A stretch of DNA of 64,000 nucleotides, taken from Bradyrhizobium sp. 149 (GTDB lineage Bacteria > Pseudomonadota > Alphaproteobacteria > Rhizobiales > Xanthobacteraceae). Location: assembly GCF_023073915.1 (NCBI RefSeq), contig NZ_JADPKK010000015.1, positions 124,001 to 188,000 of the forward strand, in the 5' to 3' direction. The translations under genes and the position numbers were made by a program. Of this stretch, positions 35,279 to 43,979 are shown in pieces; position 1 is the first letter of the stretch, and each line of letters begins with the position of its first letter. The notes under the pieces were generated by a model. The model was not told the origin of the DNA and did no database searches. It saw only the letters and a program-made list of their open reading frames with translations.

Positions 35279-37636
35279 ATGTCATTCAAATTGCGACGCG
35301 CGCAGCGTCTTGGTGGAGCAAGCCTGCTCCTGCTCGGCGCCGCCACCTCGGCACTGGCCGAGGATAAGTCATCGACCGAGATCCCCGCCGTCACCGTCAC
35401 GGCTCCGAGCCCCATCGTGCGCAGGGCGGTGGTGCCGACCCGCAACCCCGGCCGACCCACGCGAACCGCGCGGGCACGCAGCCACGAACGCACGGCGGAC
35501 GCCACGCCGGCAGCCTCCACGCCGGCCGCACCTCAACAGGGCCTGCTGCCTGTTGTGACCAACCAGTTCGCGACGGTTACGGTGGTGACCAACGACGAGA
35601 TCCGCCGTGAGGGCGGCGGTCAGCTCGGCGATCTCCTGTTCTCGAAGCCGGGCATCACCGGCTCGAGCTTCGCGCCGGGCGCCTCTAGCCGGCCGATTAT
35701 CAGGGGACTCGACGTCAACCGCGTCGGCATTGTCGAGAACGGCACCAATTCCGGCGGCGCCTCCGACCTCGGCGAGGATCACTTCGTCCCGATCGACCCG
35801 CTGGCGACCAGCCAGGTCGAGGTGGTGCGCGGGCCGGCTGCGCTGCGTTACGGCTCGACCTCGATCGGCGGCGTCGTCAGCGCCACCAACAACCGGATTC
35901 CGGACGCGCTGCCGAACTGCGCTCCGTCGTTCTTGACCTACGGGATGCCGACCAAAGCGCCGCTCGCGAGCGCCGCGACGTCGCCTTGCGTCACGGCCGA
36001 AACGCGCAGCGCGTTCAGCTCGGTCGATCGCAGCGTCGAGAGCGGCGTGCTGCTCGACACCGGCGGCGGCAATTTTGCCTTCCATGCCGACGTCTACGGG
36101 CGCAACACCACGGACTACAGTATCCCTAGCTACCCGTATCTCGCCGACCAGACGCGGCTCGTCGCCAACGGGCGCCAGCCCAACTCGGCGACGCGTTCGG
36201 ACGGCGCCTCGATCGGCGGCTCCTACTTTTTCCAGGGCGGCTATATCGGTGCGGCGATCACGCAGAACGACGCGCTCTACCATATCCCCGGCATCGACGG
36301 CGCCGACCACAACACGCGGATCGACGGTCACCAGACCAAGATCAACGTCAAGGGCGAGTACCACCCCGACGCTGCGGCGATCGACGTCGTTCGCTTCTGG
36401 GCCGGTGCGACCGACTACCGCCACAACGAGATCGGGCTTGCCGATCCCGCCGACCCCAACACCGACGGCGTGCGGCAGACTTTCACCAACAAGGAGCAGG
36501 AGATCCGCACCGAGGTGCAGCTGATGCCGTTCAACGCGCGCTTCGCCGAGGTGACGACGGCGCTGGGCTTCCAGGTCGGCCATCAGGAATTGAGCGCGCC
36601 GAGCCCGGACAATCCGGGCACGCTGTTCAACGGCCTGTGGGACCCGAACAACAGCACGCGCGTTGCTGCTTACGCCTTCAACGAGTTCAAGTTCACGGAC
36701 GCGACGCGGGCGCAGATCGCCGGCCGCATCGAGCATGTCGAGCTGCACGGCACGACGCCGGATTTTCCCGCGGACTTCCTGCCCGACGGCACGCCGCAGG
36801 CGGCGATCTCGCGCAATCCGTCCTTCACGCCGAAGAGCGGCAGCATCGGCCTGTTGCAGGACCTGCCGGGCGGCATGGTTGGCAGCATCACCGCGCAATA
36901 TGTCGAGCGCGCGCCCAAGGCGGCGGAGCTGTTCTCGCGCGGCGCGCACGATGCGACCGCGACCTTCGACATCGGCAACCCCAACCTCACTATCGAGACC
37001 GCAAAATCCGTCGAGGTCGGCCTGCGCAAGGCGACGGGGCCGTTCCGGTTCGAGGCGACCATCTACTACACGCACTTCAACAACTTCATCTATCGCCGTC
37101 TCACCGGCGTGATGTGCGACGACGATTTTGCCTCGTGCGGTGCACTAGGCGCGGAAGTGAACCAGGCGGTCTATTCGCAGCGGGATGCGAATTTCCGCGG
37201 CGGCGAATTCCAGTCGCAGCTCGAAATCGGCGCGCTCCAGGGCGGCATCTGGGGCATCGAGAACCAATTCGACGTGGTCCGCGCCACCTTCACCGACGGC
37301 ACCAACGTGCCGCGCATTCCGCCGCTAAGACTGGGCGGCGGCGTGTTCTGGCGCGACGACAATTGGCTGATGCGAGTCAATTTGTTGCACGCCTTCGCGC
37401 AGAACAACATCGCCGTGATCGCGGAGACGCCGACGGCCGGTTACAACCTCTTGAAGGCCGAGGTCAGCTACAAGACCAGGCTCGACCGCAACTGGTTCGG
37501 TGCGCGCGAGATGATCGCCGGCCTCGTCGGCAACAATCTCCTCAACGAAAACATCCGCAACTCGGTCTCCTACACCAAGGACGAGGTGTTGATGCCCGGC
37601 ATCGGCGTGCGGGCGTTTGCGAACTTCAAGTTCTAA
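35279..37636 (+). CDS. TonB-dependent outer-membrane receptor, probably for metal
   Basis: A 785-residue receptor. Seen: signal peptide ending SALAEDK, a TonB-box-like PAVTVTAPSP, then an unusual Arg/Pro/Ala-rich stretch of ~50 residues. The plug domain follows (VVTNDEIRREGGGQLGDLLFSKPGI, GASSRPIIRGLDVNRVGIVENG, VEVVRGPAALRYGSTSIGGVV; quoted in parts). The beta-barrel ends in FANFKF with the terminal aromatic. Several His/Asp-rich loops occur (for example GIDGADHNTRIDGHQ), as in ZnuD-like zinc receptors. The start was set at the ATG before the signal peptide rather than the longer frame from 35192. Ligand is inferred only. Confidence 0.88.
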   Translation: MSFKLRRAQRLGGASLLLLGAATSALAEDKSSTEIPAVTVTAPSPIVRRAVVPTRNPGRPTRTARARSHERTADATPAASTPAAPQQGLLPVVTNQFATVTVVTNDEIRREGGGQLGDLLFSKPGITGSSFAPGASSRPIIRGLDVNRVGIVENGTNSGGASDLGEDHFVPIDPLATSQVEVVRGPAALRYGSTSIGGVVSATNNRIPDALPNCAPSFLTYGMPTKAPLASAATSPCVTAETRSAFSSVDRSVESGVLLDTGGGNFAFHADVYGRNTTDYSIPSYPYLADQTRLVANGRQPNSATRSDGASIGGSYFFQGGYIGAAITQNDALYHIPGIDGADHNTRIDGHQTKINVKGEYHPDAAAIDVVRFWAGATDYRHNEIGLADPADPNTDGVRQTFTNKEQEIRTEVQLMPFNARFAEVTTALGFQVGHQELSAPSPDNPGTLFNGLWDPNNSTRVAAYAFNEFKFTDATRAQIAGRIEHVELHGTTPDFPADFLPDGTPQAAISRNPSFTPKSGSIGLLQDLPGGMVGSITAQYVERAPKAAELFSRGAHDATATFDIGNPNLTIETAKSVEVGLRKATGPFRFEATIYYTHFNNFIYRRLTGVMCDDDFASCGALGAEVNQAVYSQRDANFRGGEFQSQLEIGALQGGIWGIENQFDVVRATFTDGTNVPRIPPLRLGGGVFWRDDNWLMRVNLLHAFAQNNIAVIAETPTAGYNLLKAEVSYKTRLDRNWFGAREMIAGLVGNNLLNENIRNSVSYTKDEVLMPGIGVRAFANFKF

Positions 37637-37666
37637 ACGGCTGCCTCCGCACCGTCGCCTCCGCAC

Positions 37667-37754
37667 CGTCATTGCGAGGAGCGCTTGCGACGAAGCAATC
37701 CAGACTGCCTGTGCGGCAAGATTCTGGATTGCTTCGCTTCGCTCGCAATGACGG
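37667..37754. repeat. Palindromic repeat, GTCATTGCGAG family (copy 1)
   Basis: CGTCATTGCGAG at the left and CTCGCAATGACGG at the right bound an 88-base imperfect palindrome with GAAGCAATCCAGA / TCTGGATTGCTTC inside. Two further copies occur at 42915 and 47301. It lies after the TonB receptor and may act as its transcription end. Confidence 0.85.
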
Positions 37755-37860
37755 AGTATGAGGCGCGGTCACAGCTCTTTAACAGCGCCCTAGCCGACGG
37801 AGCGGAAGCGATGTCCGGAACACTGCATCCGCGACGTCGAAGCGCGGGACTGGCCTGAAT

Positions 37861-39027
37861 TCATCGCGCTTTCGCTAGAGCGGCTGCTTCCGGGGCATGC
37901 TCTGCCGCCTCCCGAAACAGCACGGCAAACAACAGGGTCCACAATGTCAGGAGAGAAATGGGGATCGTGTAATATGGCGTCGCGATCGGATAGGTGAAGA
38001 AGAAGGCGAGGTTGAGCACCAGATTGCCCATCGTGAGCTGCGCGACGCGGCGAGTGCCATTCGCCTGCCGCAACAGCCAGATCGAGCCTGCAATTCCGAT
38101 GACGATCAGCAAGGTCTGGAGCGGGTCGGCGAGATAGTCGCGGACCACTGCGAACGAAAAATCCAGCGGCCTGACATCGGGGTTGTTGCCGTAGGTCGAC
38201 GCGAACGGACTGCCGGCGTTGACAACGGAAAAGACGATGGTCGGACTCACGCCGGCCAGCAAGGCGACGCCGAACAAGGCCCCCTGCAAGAACCGGGACA
38301 TCGTCCGTTCCGCAAGGAACGCGACGAGGAGAAACATGCCATAGCCGGACGCCAGGAAGAGGTTGGCCAACCGGAAATCGACCGTCAATCCGAGCAGGAA
38401 GCCGATTGGCGCCAGTAGCCAGATCCCCTGTTGAGATTGCGGGCTCGCTAGCCATCGTGCCGTCAGACATCCTGCGAGCGCGCACACGACGACGGTCGGA
38501 GCCATCGAATAGCTCGCCTTGACCGGATTGACCATCAGGTAGATCGCAAGACAGCCGAACGTCCCGGCCATCAGCACCGACCTCATGCTGCGCGCGAGAG
38601 AAAGGGCAAATAGCGCAAAGCCGAGGACAACAATGGTCGCCAGCATGTACATGGGCACGACCTGGTGACCTGGCGGAAACAACGCCAACACGAGGCCGAC
38701 ACCTGGCGGGTATTGAATGACGACCTTGCCTGTGGCCGGCATCAGATTGTGACAGGGCGCGGCGGTCGTATCGGCCCAGTCCGGATAGCCGATCGCCTTC
38801 AGCTTTGCTTTTTGATAGCCATCGTCGTCGCGGGTGAGGTTGGTGTCGAAGCCCTCCACCAGCCCGAACCTCTGGAACAGATGCGCCTGTCGCAGGTAGC
38901 AGATGTCGTCATAAACGCCGCGATCCTCATTCCATCGCAGCATCGTCCAGAAATGGCCGACCAGCACCGCGAAAAACAGGACGGCGAAGACGGCTTTGCT
39001 GGTGTGGATCTTCTTCATGGGGATCAT
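37861..39027 (-). CDS. Multi-spanning membrane protein, possible GT-C-type glycosyltransferase
   Basis: A 388-residue protein with about ten hydrophobic segments. Seen: an N-terminal helix, then a loop with RGVYDDICYLRQAHLFQ and acidic pairs that resembles the first periplasmic loop of GT-C enzymes, and later KVVIQYPPGVGLVLALFPP. No exact family was recognised. It follows a methyltransferase on the same strand by 27 bases. Transfer of a polyprenyl-linked sugar at the membrane is an inference from topology and neighbours only. Confidence 0.6.
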   Translation of the reverse strand: MIPMKKIHTSKAVFAVLFFAVLVGHFWTMLRWNEDRGVYDDICYLRQAHLFQRFGLVEGFDTNLTRDDDGYQKAKLKAIGYPDWADTTAAPCHNLMPATGKVVIQYPPGVGLVLALFPPGHQVVPMYMLATIVVLGFALFALSLARSMRSVLMAGTFGCLAIYLMVNPVKASYSMAPTVVVCALAGCLTARWLASPQSQQGIWLLAPIGFLLGLTVDFRLANLFLASGYGMFLLVAFLAERTMSRFLQGALFGVALLAGVSPTIVFSVVNAGSPFASTYGNNPDVRPLDFSFAVVRDYLADPLQTLLIVIGIAGSIWLLRQANGTRRVAQLTMGNLVLNLAFFFTYPIATPYYTIPISLLTLWTLLFAVLFREAAEHAPEAAALAKAR

Positions 39028-39054
39028 GATGCGGCAGGAGACGCCGGCGCTGCT

Positions 39055-39741
39055 TTAGCGGAATGCGAGATAGAGATTGGACGATAGCGGGCCGAGCGAC
39101 AACCCGGTGTAGCCCACGGCCGCGGACTTGGGGTTGGAGGATTTGGCAACCAGCGCGGCGAGCCCCAGCAGCCGTTTTCGCGTCATCAGGATCAGGTTCT
39201 GCTCATCGGTCCATTCCGACTTGCCGGCGATCCTGCAGGCGATCCTGAAGGTGCCGTCCAGATAGTGCGCCAGCGGGATGGCGGTGTGGTGCTCGACCGG
39301 AAAGAACCTGTTGGGGACGGTGATGAACACCCGCCTCGCAACGCGGCAAAGCTCCTTGACCAGGAGCACCTGTTTTCCGTGGCTTCCGGCATGTTCAAGG
39401 ACGGCATTGGAGGTCGCGACATCGAACGCATGGTCGTCGAACGGCAGCCGTGTATTCGGCTCGATCTGCACGTAGCGGCAAAGCGGAAATGCCGCCTTGA
39501 ACCCTATTCCTTCGCCGAGCCCACAAGCCGTGATCTTGTGCTGATGTGGGTAGCTTCTTTCCAGCACGTTGGCGCCGTCGTTGATCACGTCGGACACGCC
39601 GACGTCCAGAATCTCGTCCGACGCAGACGGCTGCATCTGGGCGATGAAATCCCGGAATATGCGGTCGCGCGCCGCGATCAGCAGCTTTTCCGCCGTGCTC
39701 CCGGACGCCACTTCCCGGTAATATTGCTGATCGACCGGCAC
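39055..39741 (-). CDS. Class I SAM-dependent methyltransferase
   Basis: A 228-residue protein. Seen: DEILDVGVSDVINDGANVLE near residue 40 as motif I, LPFDDHAFDVATSNAVLEHAG near residue 100 as the post-II/III region, and VKELCRVARRVFITVPNRFFPVEHHT after it (quoted in parts). This pattern occurs in methyltransferases of polysaccharide and lipid gene clusters. The GTG at 39741 was chosen because it follows GAAGGTAGGGCA; the longer frame runs into the next gene and is low complexity. It lies just upstream of the membrane protein gene. Confidence 0.8.
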   Translation of the reverse strand: MPVDQQYYREVASGSTAEKLLIAARDRIFRDFIAQMQPSASDEILDVGVSDVINDGANVLERSYPHQHKITACGLGEGIGFKAAFPLCRYVQIEPNTRLPFDDHAFDVATSNAVLEHAGSHGKQVLLVKELCRVARRVFITVPNRFFPVEHHTAIPLAHYLDGTFRIACRIAGKSEWTDEQNLILMTRKRLLGLAALVAKSSNPKSAAVGYTGLSLGPLSSNLYLAFR

Positions 39742-39778
39742 TGCCCTACCTTCATGTGAGCTTCGAAGCGATGGCGCG

Positions 39779-40294
39779 TCAGGTTCGCGTCTTGCTCCAG
39801 TCGGGACCGACCGGCCCGGATACGCCTTCGAACGCGCCCTCGACCAACTCGATGACGAGGAGCCGGCTGTAATCGACCGGGCCCGGCATCGTGACGCGTC
39901 CCTTCGGCACCGGCTTGAAGCCGACGCGGCCGTAATAGGGCTCGTCACCGACCAGCAGCACCAGGCGATGGCCCTGCGCCTTCGCGTCCTTCAGCGCGCG
40001 CTCGAGCAACAGCCGGCCGACACCGCGGCCGCGGAACGGAGGCTCGACCGTCAGAGGCCCAAGCAGCAGTGCCGGCGTGTCGCCCACGCAAACCGGCAAT
40101 TGCCGCACGGATCCGACCAGCAACGTACCGACGCGGGCGGTGAAGGATAGATCGAGCAAATGATCCACATGCTCGCGGATGCGGTAGGCGCTGAGCACAA
40201 AGCGGCCGGGCCCGAAGGTACGCTCGTGCAGCCGCTCGATCGCCTGGGCATCGCCGGCGGCTTCCGACCGGATGGTGAGTGAGATATCGTTCAT
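39779..40294 (-). CDS. GNAT-family N-acetyltransferase
   Basis: A 171-residue acetyltransferase. Seen: an N-terminal ISLTIRSEAAGDAQAIERLHERTFG, the acetyl-CoA-binding segment LTVEPPFRGRGVGRLLLERALKDAKAQGHRLVLLVGDEPYYGRVGF (key R/QxxGxG/A at RGRGVG, near residue 87), and a proline-rich end. It resembles the YhbS group. Substrate unknown. It ends 37 bases before the methyltransferase start. Confidence 0.88.
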   Translation of the reverse strand: MNDISLTIRSEAAGDAQAIERLHERTFGPGRFVLSAYRIREHVDHLLDLSFTARVGTLLVGSVRQLPVCVGDTPALLLGPLTVEPPFRGRGVGRLLLERALKDAKAQGHRLVLLVGDEPYYGRVGFKPVPKGRVTMPGPVDYSRLLVIELVEGAFEGVSGPVGPDWSKTRT

Positions 40295-40304
40295 CGCGTC
40301 ACAG

Positions 40305-40338
40305 CATCTTCAGGCGGGAGTCATCTTCAGGCGGGAGT
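40305..40338. repeat. 17-bp tandem duplication
   Basis: CATCTTCAGGCGGGAGT occurs twice in direct succession (40305-40321 and 40322-40338), followed by a third CATC. It lies just upstream of the GNAT gene start on the minus strand and may be a recent slippage event. Confidence 0.8.
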
Positions 40339-40436
40339 CATCGGTTTGCGTCGAGAAAACGCGTCAGGCGGCGTCGGCGGGATATCATTTCGGAAGGCAA
40401 CGGTCCATGGGATTGCGCCCGGTCCCAGAGGCAATT

Positions 40437-41381
40437 TCAGGTCCCGAGCGGTGGTTGGGACAGGTAGGCGAGCATCTTCATTTCCCGGCGGCCGCGCGTG
40501 ACGGTGTCGAGCACGAGCCCCGACGAAGCCGAAAGCAGCGCCATGATCATCAGGCCCATGGAGAGCACGGCCGTCGGCAGCCGCGGTACGAGGCCGGTCT
40601 CGAGGAAGGTGATCACGACGGGCAGCCCGAAAGCGATCGACAGCAGCGCGAGGACGATGCCGATCGCCGAAAAGAAGCGCAGCGGCCGCTCCGACCGGTT
40701 GAGCTTCAGCATCGTGTTGAAGATGCGCAACCCATCCTGCCAGGTGTTGAGCTTGGAGAAGGAGCCTTCCGGGCGCGCGTAATAGGGCGTTTCGACCTCC
40801 GCGACCGGCAGCGACAATTCCAGCGCATAGACCGCAAACTCGGTCTCGATCTCGAAACCGCCGGACAGGACGGGGAAGGATTTGACGAAGCGGCGCGAGA
40901 ACACGCGGTAACCGGACAGGATGTCCCTGAACGCATGGCCGAAGGTCGATGCCAGGAAACCGGTGAACAGCCGGTTGCCGAAGCGATGACCGCGCCGGTA
41001 GGCCTCTTGCGATTGATCGACACGCAGAGCCACAACCATATCCAGATGCTCATCGAGGAGTTGGTCGATCATGCGCGACGCGCTCGGCGCGTCGTAGGTC
41101 GCATCGCCATCGACGAGCACGTAGATGTCGGCCTCGATGTCCGCGAACATGCGGCGCACGACATGGCCTTTGCCCTGGCGACGTTCGCTGCGCACGATCG
41201 CTCCGGCCTCGCGCGCGATCGCCGCGGTACGGTCGGTCGAGTTGTTGTCGTACACGTAGATCTCGGCCGCGGGCAGTGCCTTGCGGAAATCGGCGACGAC
41301 CGTCGCGACGGCGGCTTCCTCATTGTAGCAGGGAACCAGCACGGCGACCCGGAATGGCCATGACCTCGTCGATTCAGACAA
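40437..41381 (-). CDS. Family 2 glycosyltransferase with C-terminal membrane anchor
   Basis: A 314-residue GT2 enzyme. Seen: VAVLVPCYNEEAAVATVVADF, YVYDNNSTDRTAAIA, the catalytic metal motif VLVDGDATYDAPSA near residue 92, and a later GGFEIETEFAVYALE. Two C-terminal membrane helices follow (about 235-258 and 270-292). This layout is that of polyprenyl-phosphate glycosyltransferases, which move a sugar from a nucleotide donor to a lipid carrier. The sugar is unknown. It would supply a GT-C-type acceptor enzyme, of which the membrane protein at 37.9 kb is a candidate (inference). Confidence 0.9.
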   Translation of the reverse strand: MSESTRSWPFRVAVLVPCYNEEAAVATVVADFRKALPAAEIYVYDNNSTDRTAAIAREAGAIVRSERRQGKGHVVRRMFADIEADIYVLVDGDATYDAPSASRMIDQLLDEHLDMVVALRVDQSQEAYRRGHRFGNRLFTGFLASTFGHAFRDILSGYRVFSRRFVKSFPVLSGGFEIETEFAVYALELSLPVAEVETPYYARPEGSFSKLNTWQDGLRIFNTMLKLNRSERPLRFFSAIGIVLALLSIAFGLPVVITFLETGLVPRLPTAVLSMGLMIMALLSASSGLVLDTVTRGRREMKMLAYLSQPPLGT

Positions 41382-41441
41382 TCTTCAGCCCTCGTCCATG
41401 CGCCGCCTGCGGACGCGGCGATTTACTAGCACGAGCAGCCA

Positions 41442-41933
41442 TTATCGCCACGTCGCAATCTGCGGCTTGCCGTCCAGCACTTCCGCGATCCGCAGCCGCG
41501 TGCCGGGCGTGGTCCCCTCGGGCAGCGCGGTGACCGCGAAGAATCCGCATTCGGCGATCTCGTGGTTGGGCGCGGGCAGGCGATCCTGCCTGAACTGCCT
41601 GACGACGTAGATCGCAACATGGTCGCGGCGGGAGACGTGGCTGTTGAGGAAGATGCCGTGCAGCACGGCCTCGCCGGAGAGATCGATATCACCCTCCTCC
41701 TTGAGCTCGCGCCGCATCGCCTGCTCCATGGTCTCGCCGAGATCGACGCCGCCGCCGGGTAGATACCAGCCGGCGACGTAGCTGTGCCGGACCAGGAACA
41801 CCCTGTCCTCGGCATCCAGCACCACGGCGCGGACGCCGAGCGTCATGCCACGGACGAGCAGGAAATAAGCGTGGAAGATTCGCCGCAGCAGCGGCTCGAA
41901 TGTCCGTCGGACGCTATTCAGACGATCCCCCAT
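41442..41933 (-). CDS. NUDIX hydrolase
   Basis: A 163-residue NUDIX protein. Seen: VRAVVLDAEDRVFLVRHSYVAGWYLPGGGVDLGETMEQAMRRELKEEGDI, containing the NUDIX box GGGVDLGETMEQAMRRELKEEG (quoted for key residues Gx5Ex7REUxEExG), near residues 60-82. A basic, partly hydrophobic N-terminal segment of ~30 residues precedes it. Substrate unknown. It is on the minus strand, divergent from the phosphoesterase at 42026. Confidence 0.9.
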   Translation of the reverse strand: MGDRLNSVRRTFEPLLRRIFHAYFLLVRGMTLGVRAVVLDAEDRVFLVRHSYVAGWYLPGGGVDLGETMEQAMRRELKEEGDIDLSGEAVLHGIFLNSHVSRRDHVAIYVVRQFRQDRLPAPNHEIAECGFFAVTALPEGTTPGTRLRIAEVLDGKPQIATWR

Positions 41934-42025
41934 CAGGCTCCCTTGACGCTTTGCCTGAGGCTTGGCTTGCGCGTTGCCCGCGACCTTGCCATTACAGCGG
42001 ACGAATAGCGAGGCAATCGCGCCCC

Positions 42026-42907
42026 ATGGCTCCCTTCACGCTCGCCCATCTGTCCGACCCGCATCTGCCGCCGCTGCCGAAGCCGCGGCTGATCGAGCTC
42101 GCCGGCAAGCGCGCGTTCGGCTATGTCAACTGGACGCGCAACCGTCATAAGTACCAGCGCCGCGAGGTGCTCGACGCACTCGTCGCGGACGTGAAGGCGC
42201 AAGGTCCCGACCACATCGCGGTCACAGGCGATCTCGTCAACCTCGCTCTGGAAGCAGAGTTCGCGCCGGCGCGCGCCTGGCTCGACGGCGTCGGTCCACC
42301 CGACCGCGTCACCACGATTCCCGGCAATCACGACGCCTATGTCCGCGCCACCTTTCATCGCTTCGGCGAAACCTTCGCGCCCTATCTTGCGGGCGACGAC
42401 GGCCGCATCGGCTTCCCGAGCGTGCGCCGGCGCGGGCCACTCGCGCTGATCAGCCTGTCCACGGCCGTGCCGACCGTGCCGTTGATGGCGACAGGCACCC
42501 TCGGACCCGATCAGCTGGCGTCCCTCGAAGAGGTGCTCGAACGGCTCGCGGCCGAGAACGTCTTCCGCGTGCTGCTGGTGCATCATCCGCTGAAGTCCGG
42601 CGCGCGCCACAAGCGGATGACCGACTCCGCCGCGCTGCTGGTGCTTCTGCAACGCCACGGCGTCGAGCTGATCCTGCACGGGCACGACCACATTCATTCG
42701 ACGATGTGGTTCGAAGGCTCCAACGGCAACATTCCCGCGATCGGCGTGCCGTCGGCCTCCGCGCTCGCGCACGGGCACACTCCGGCCGCGGCCTACAATC
42801 TGCTCACCATCGAGAAGGACAATGCCGGCTGGCGTTGCGAGCAGACGGTGCGAAGCGTTAATCCCGGCTTGCAGGTTCGCCAGATCAAGCACGTGCGACT
42901 GATTTGA
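42026..42907 (+). CDS. Metallophosphoesterase (calcineurin-like)
   Basis: A 293-residue enzyme with the dinuclear metal motifs in order: LAHLSDPHLPP (DxH), IAVTGDLVNLA (GDxxN-type), TIPGNHDAY (GNHD), LLVHHPL, and ELILHGHDHIH (GHxH). This is the class III cyclic-nucleotide phosphodiesterase-like group; the true substrate is not known. The start chosen is the ATG where homology begins. The reading frame upstream overlaps the NUDIX gene on the other strand and is not coding. It is followed by a palindromic repeat. Confidence 0.92.
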   Translation: MAPFTLAHLSDPHLPPLPKPRLIELAGKRAFGYVNWTRNRHKYQRREVLDALVADVKAQGPDHIAVTGDLVNLALEAEFAPARAWLDGVGPPDRVTTIPGNHDAYVRATFHRFGETFAPYLAGDDGRIGFPSVRRRGPLALISLSTAVPTVPLMATGTLGPDQLASLEEVLERLAAENVFRVLLVHHPLKSGARHKRMTDSAALLVLLQRHGVELILHGHDHIHSTMWFEGSNGNIPAIGVPSASALAHGHTPAAAYNLLTIEKDNAGWRCEQTVRSVNPGLQVRQIKHVRLI

Positions 42908-42914
42908 GCCCGCG

Positions 42915-42996
42915 CCGTCATTGCGAGCGAAGCGAAGCAATCCAGAGTCTCTCTGCGGGAAGATTCCTGGATTGCTTCGCTTCGCTCGCAAGGACG
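42915..42996. repeat. Palindromic repeat, GTCATTGCGAG family (copy 2)
   Basis: CCGTCATTGCGAGCGAAGCG at the left pairs with CGCTTCGCTCGCAAGGACG at the right. It lies between two convergent genes, the phosphoesterase and the membrane protein at 43006. Confidence 0.85.
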
Positions 42997-43005
42997 AGAT
43001 AGTCT

Positions 43006-43560
43006 TCACCAGCTCCGCAGGGCGGCGAGCACGGCGACCCCGAACAGCGCCGCGGCGCCGAGCACAAATCCGAACACGAATGGCAAGACGCGCGAGCGGC
43101 GCGGCGGCGGCGCGACCTCGGGCTTCGGCTCGGGCGGGACCACCATCGCATGCTCGCGCTCGATCATGCGGCGGGCGACGTAATCAGTCACGGCCTCGAC
43201 GATGACAGCGGTGTCGTGGGATTCGGCGAGCACGATGCGGCCGAAGCGGGTGTCCTGCACGAAGCGGTACATCCGCTTGTCGCGGCCCATCACGATGTGC
43301 GCGACGACGTCGATCCAGAGTCTCGGCGTATCGCCCTGGCTAATGCCGCGATCGAACAGGTCGATCTGATCGGGCACCTGCGCGAACAGGGGATCGAGCG
43401 AATCGTTGAGTATCTCCAGCCGCGCCACCTCGGCATCGCGCAAATCGACGACGACGCCGGTCCGGTCGGCGGCCTCGATCCGCGCCCGCAACAGTGCATC
43501 GCGCAACCGCACCGGGCGCGGCTGGCCGGGATGGATCCCGCTGCTTTCGGGCTCTGACAT
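43006..43560 (-). CDS. Hypothetical protein with C-terminal membrane anchor
   Basis: A 184-residue protein not recognised as a named family. Seen: a soluble N-terminal part of about 140 residues with LWIDVVAHIVMGRDKRMYRFVQDTRFGRIVLAES (quoted in part), a proline-rich linker (VVPPEPKPEVAPPPRRSR), and one C-terminal hydrophobic helix (LPFVFGFVLGAAALFGVAVLAAL). This is the shape of a tail-anchored cytosolic domain. The start is the ATG at 43560 (MSEPESSG). No functional context. Confidence 0.75.
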   Translation of the reverse strand: MSEPESSGIHPGQPRPVRLRDALLRARIEAADRTGVVVDLRDAEVARLEILNDSLDPLFAQVPDQIDLFDRGISQGDTPRLWIDVVAHIVMGRDKRMYRFVQDTRFGRIVLAESHDTAVIVEAVTDYVARRMIEREHAMVVPPEPKPEVAPPPRRSRVLPFVFGFVLGAAALFGVAVLAALRSW

Positions 43561-43669
43561 TGTCGGCCTCGTCCTCACTTGGCCGGATTAACCTATCAGC
43601 AACCAAAGTGTCCGCAAAGGCCCTACAATTCCAGTTACTTACGGTGCCCACAACTCCTTCACCTGTGCC

Positions 43670-43709
43670 AAAAACAGACGGTCCCACCCGGCTTGCGCCG
43701 GATGGGACC
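43670..43709 (-). terminator. Terminator of aceA-DUF4170
   Basis: GGTCCCACCCGGC (43680-43692) and GCCGGATGGGACC (43697-43709) form a 13-position stem with one mismatch and a TTGC loop. On the minus strand it is followed by GTCTGTTTTTGG. It lies 34 bases beyond the DUF4170 stop. Confidence 0.9.
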
Positions 43710-43742
43710 ATCCGTCCTTGGACGTCTTCTTAGTTCAGATTG

Positions 43743-43949
43743 TCAGGCCGAGACCCGCGACGGCTCTTCCACGATCGAGAAGCGGACGCCGGCCTTGTGG
43801 CGGTTCTCTTCCGAGACCGAGCGCCAGGCGTCCTCGGCCTCCTTGCGGGTCTTGAACGGACCCTGCACCTGGGCCGAACCTTCCACGAGCTTGTGGAAGT
43901 TCATCGAACCGAACTCGCCGCCGATCACCCAGAAATTGCTGTTGGTCAT
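43743..43949 (-). CDS. DUF4170 small protein
   Basis: A 68-residue cytosolic protein: NFWVIGGEFGSMNFHKLVEG, then QVQGPFKTRKEAEDAWRSVSEENRHKAGVRFSIVEE (quoted in parts), the DUF4170 pattern, close in shape to small single-domain electron-transfer accessory folds. It begins 30 bases after aceA and ends in front of a strong terminator, so it is co-transcribed with isocitrate lyase. Function unknown. Confidence 0.82.
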   Translation of the reverse strand: MTNSNFWVIGGEFGSMNFHKLVEGSAQVQGPFKTRKEAEDAWRSVSEENRHKAGVRFSIVEEPSRVSA

Positions 43950-43979
43950 TGTCAGTCTCCTGTCGATTAGCGTGATGCG

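Noticed and set aside
35369..37075. Minus-strand frame of 568 codons in the TonB receptor
   Set aside because: Antisense to an unmistakable TonB-dependent receptor.
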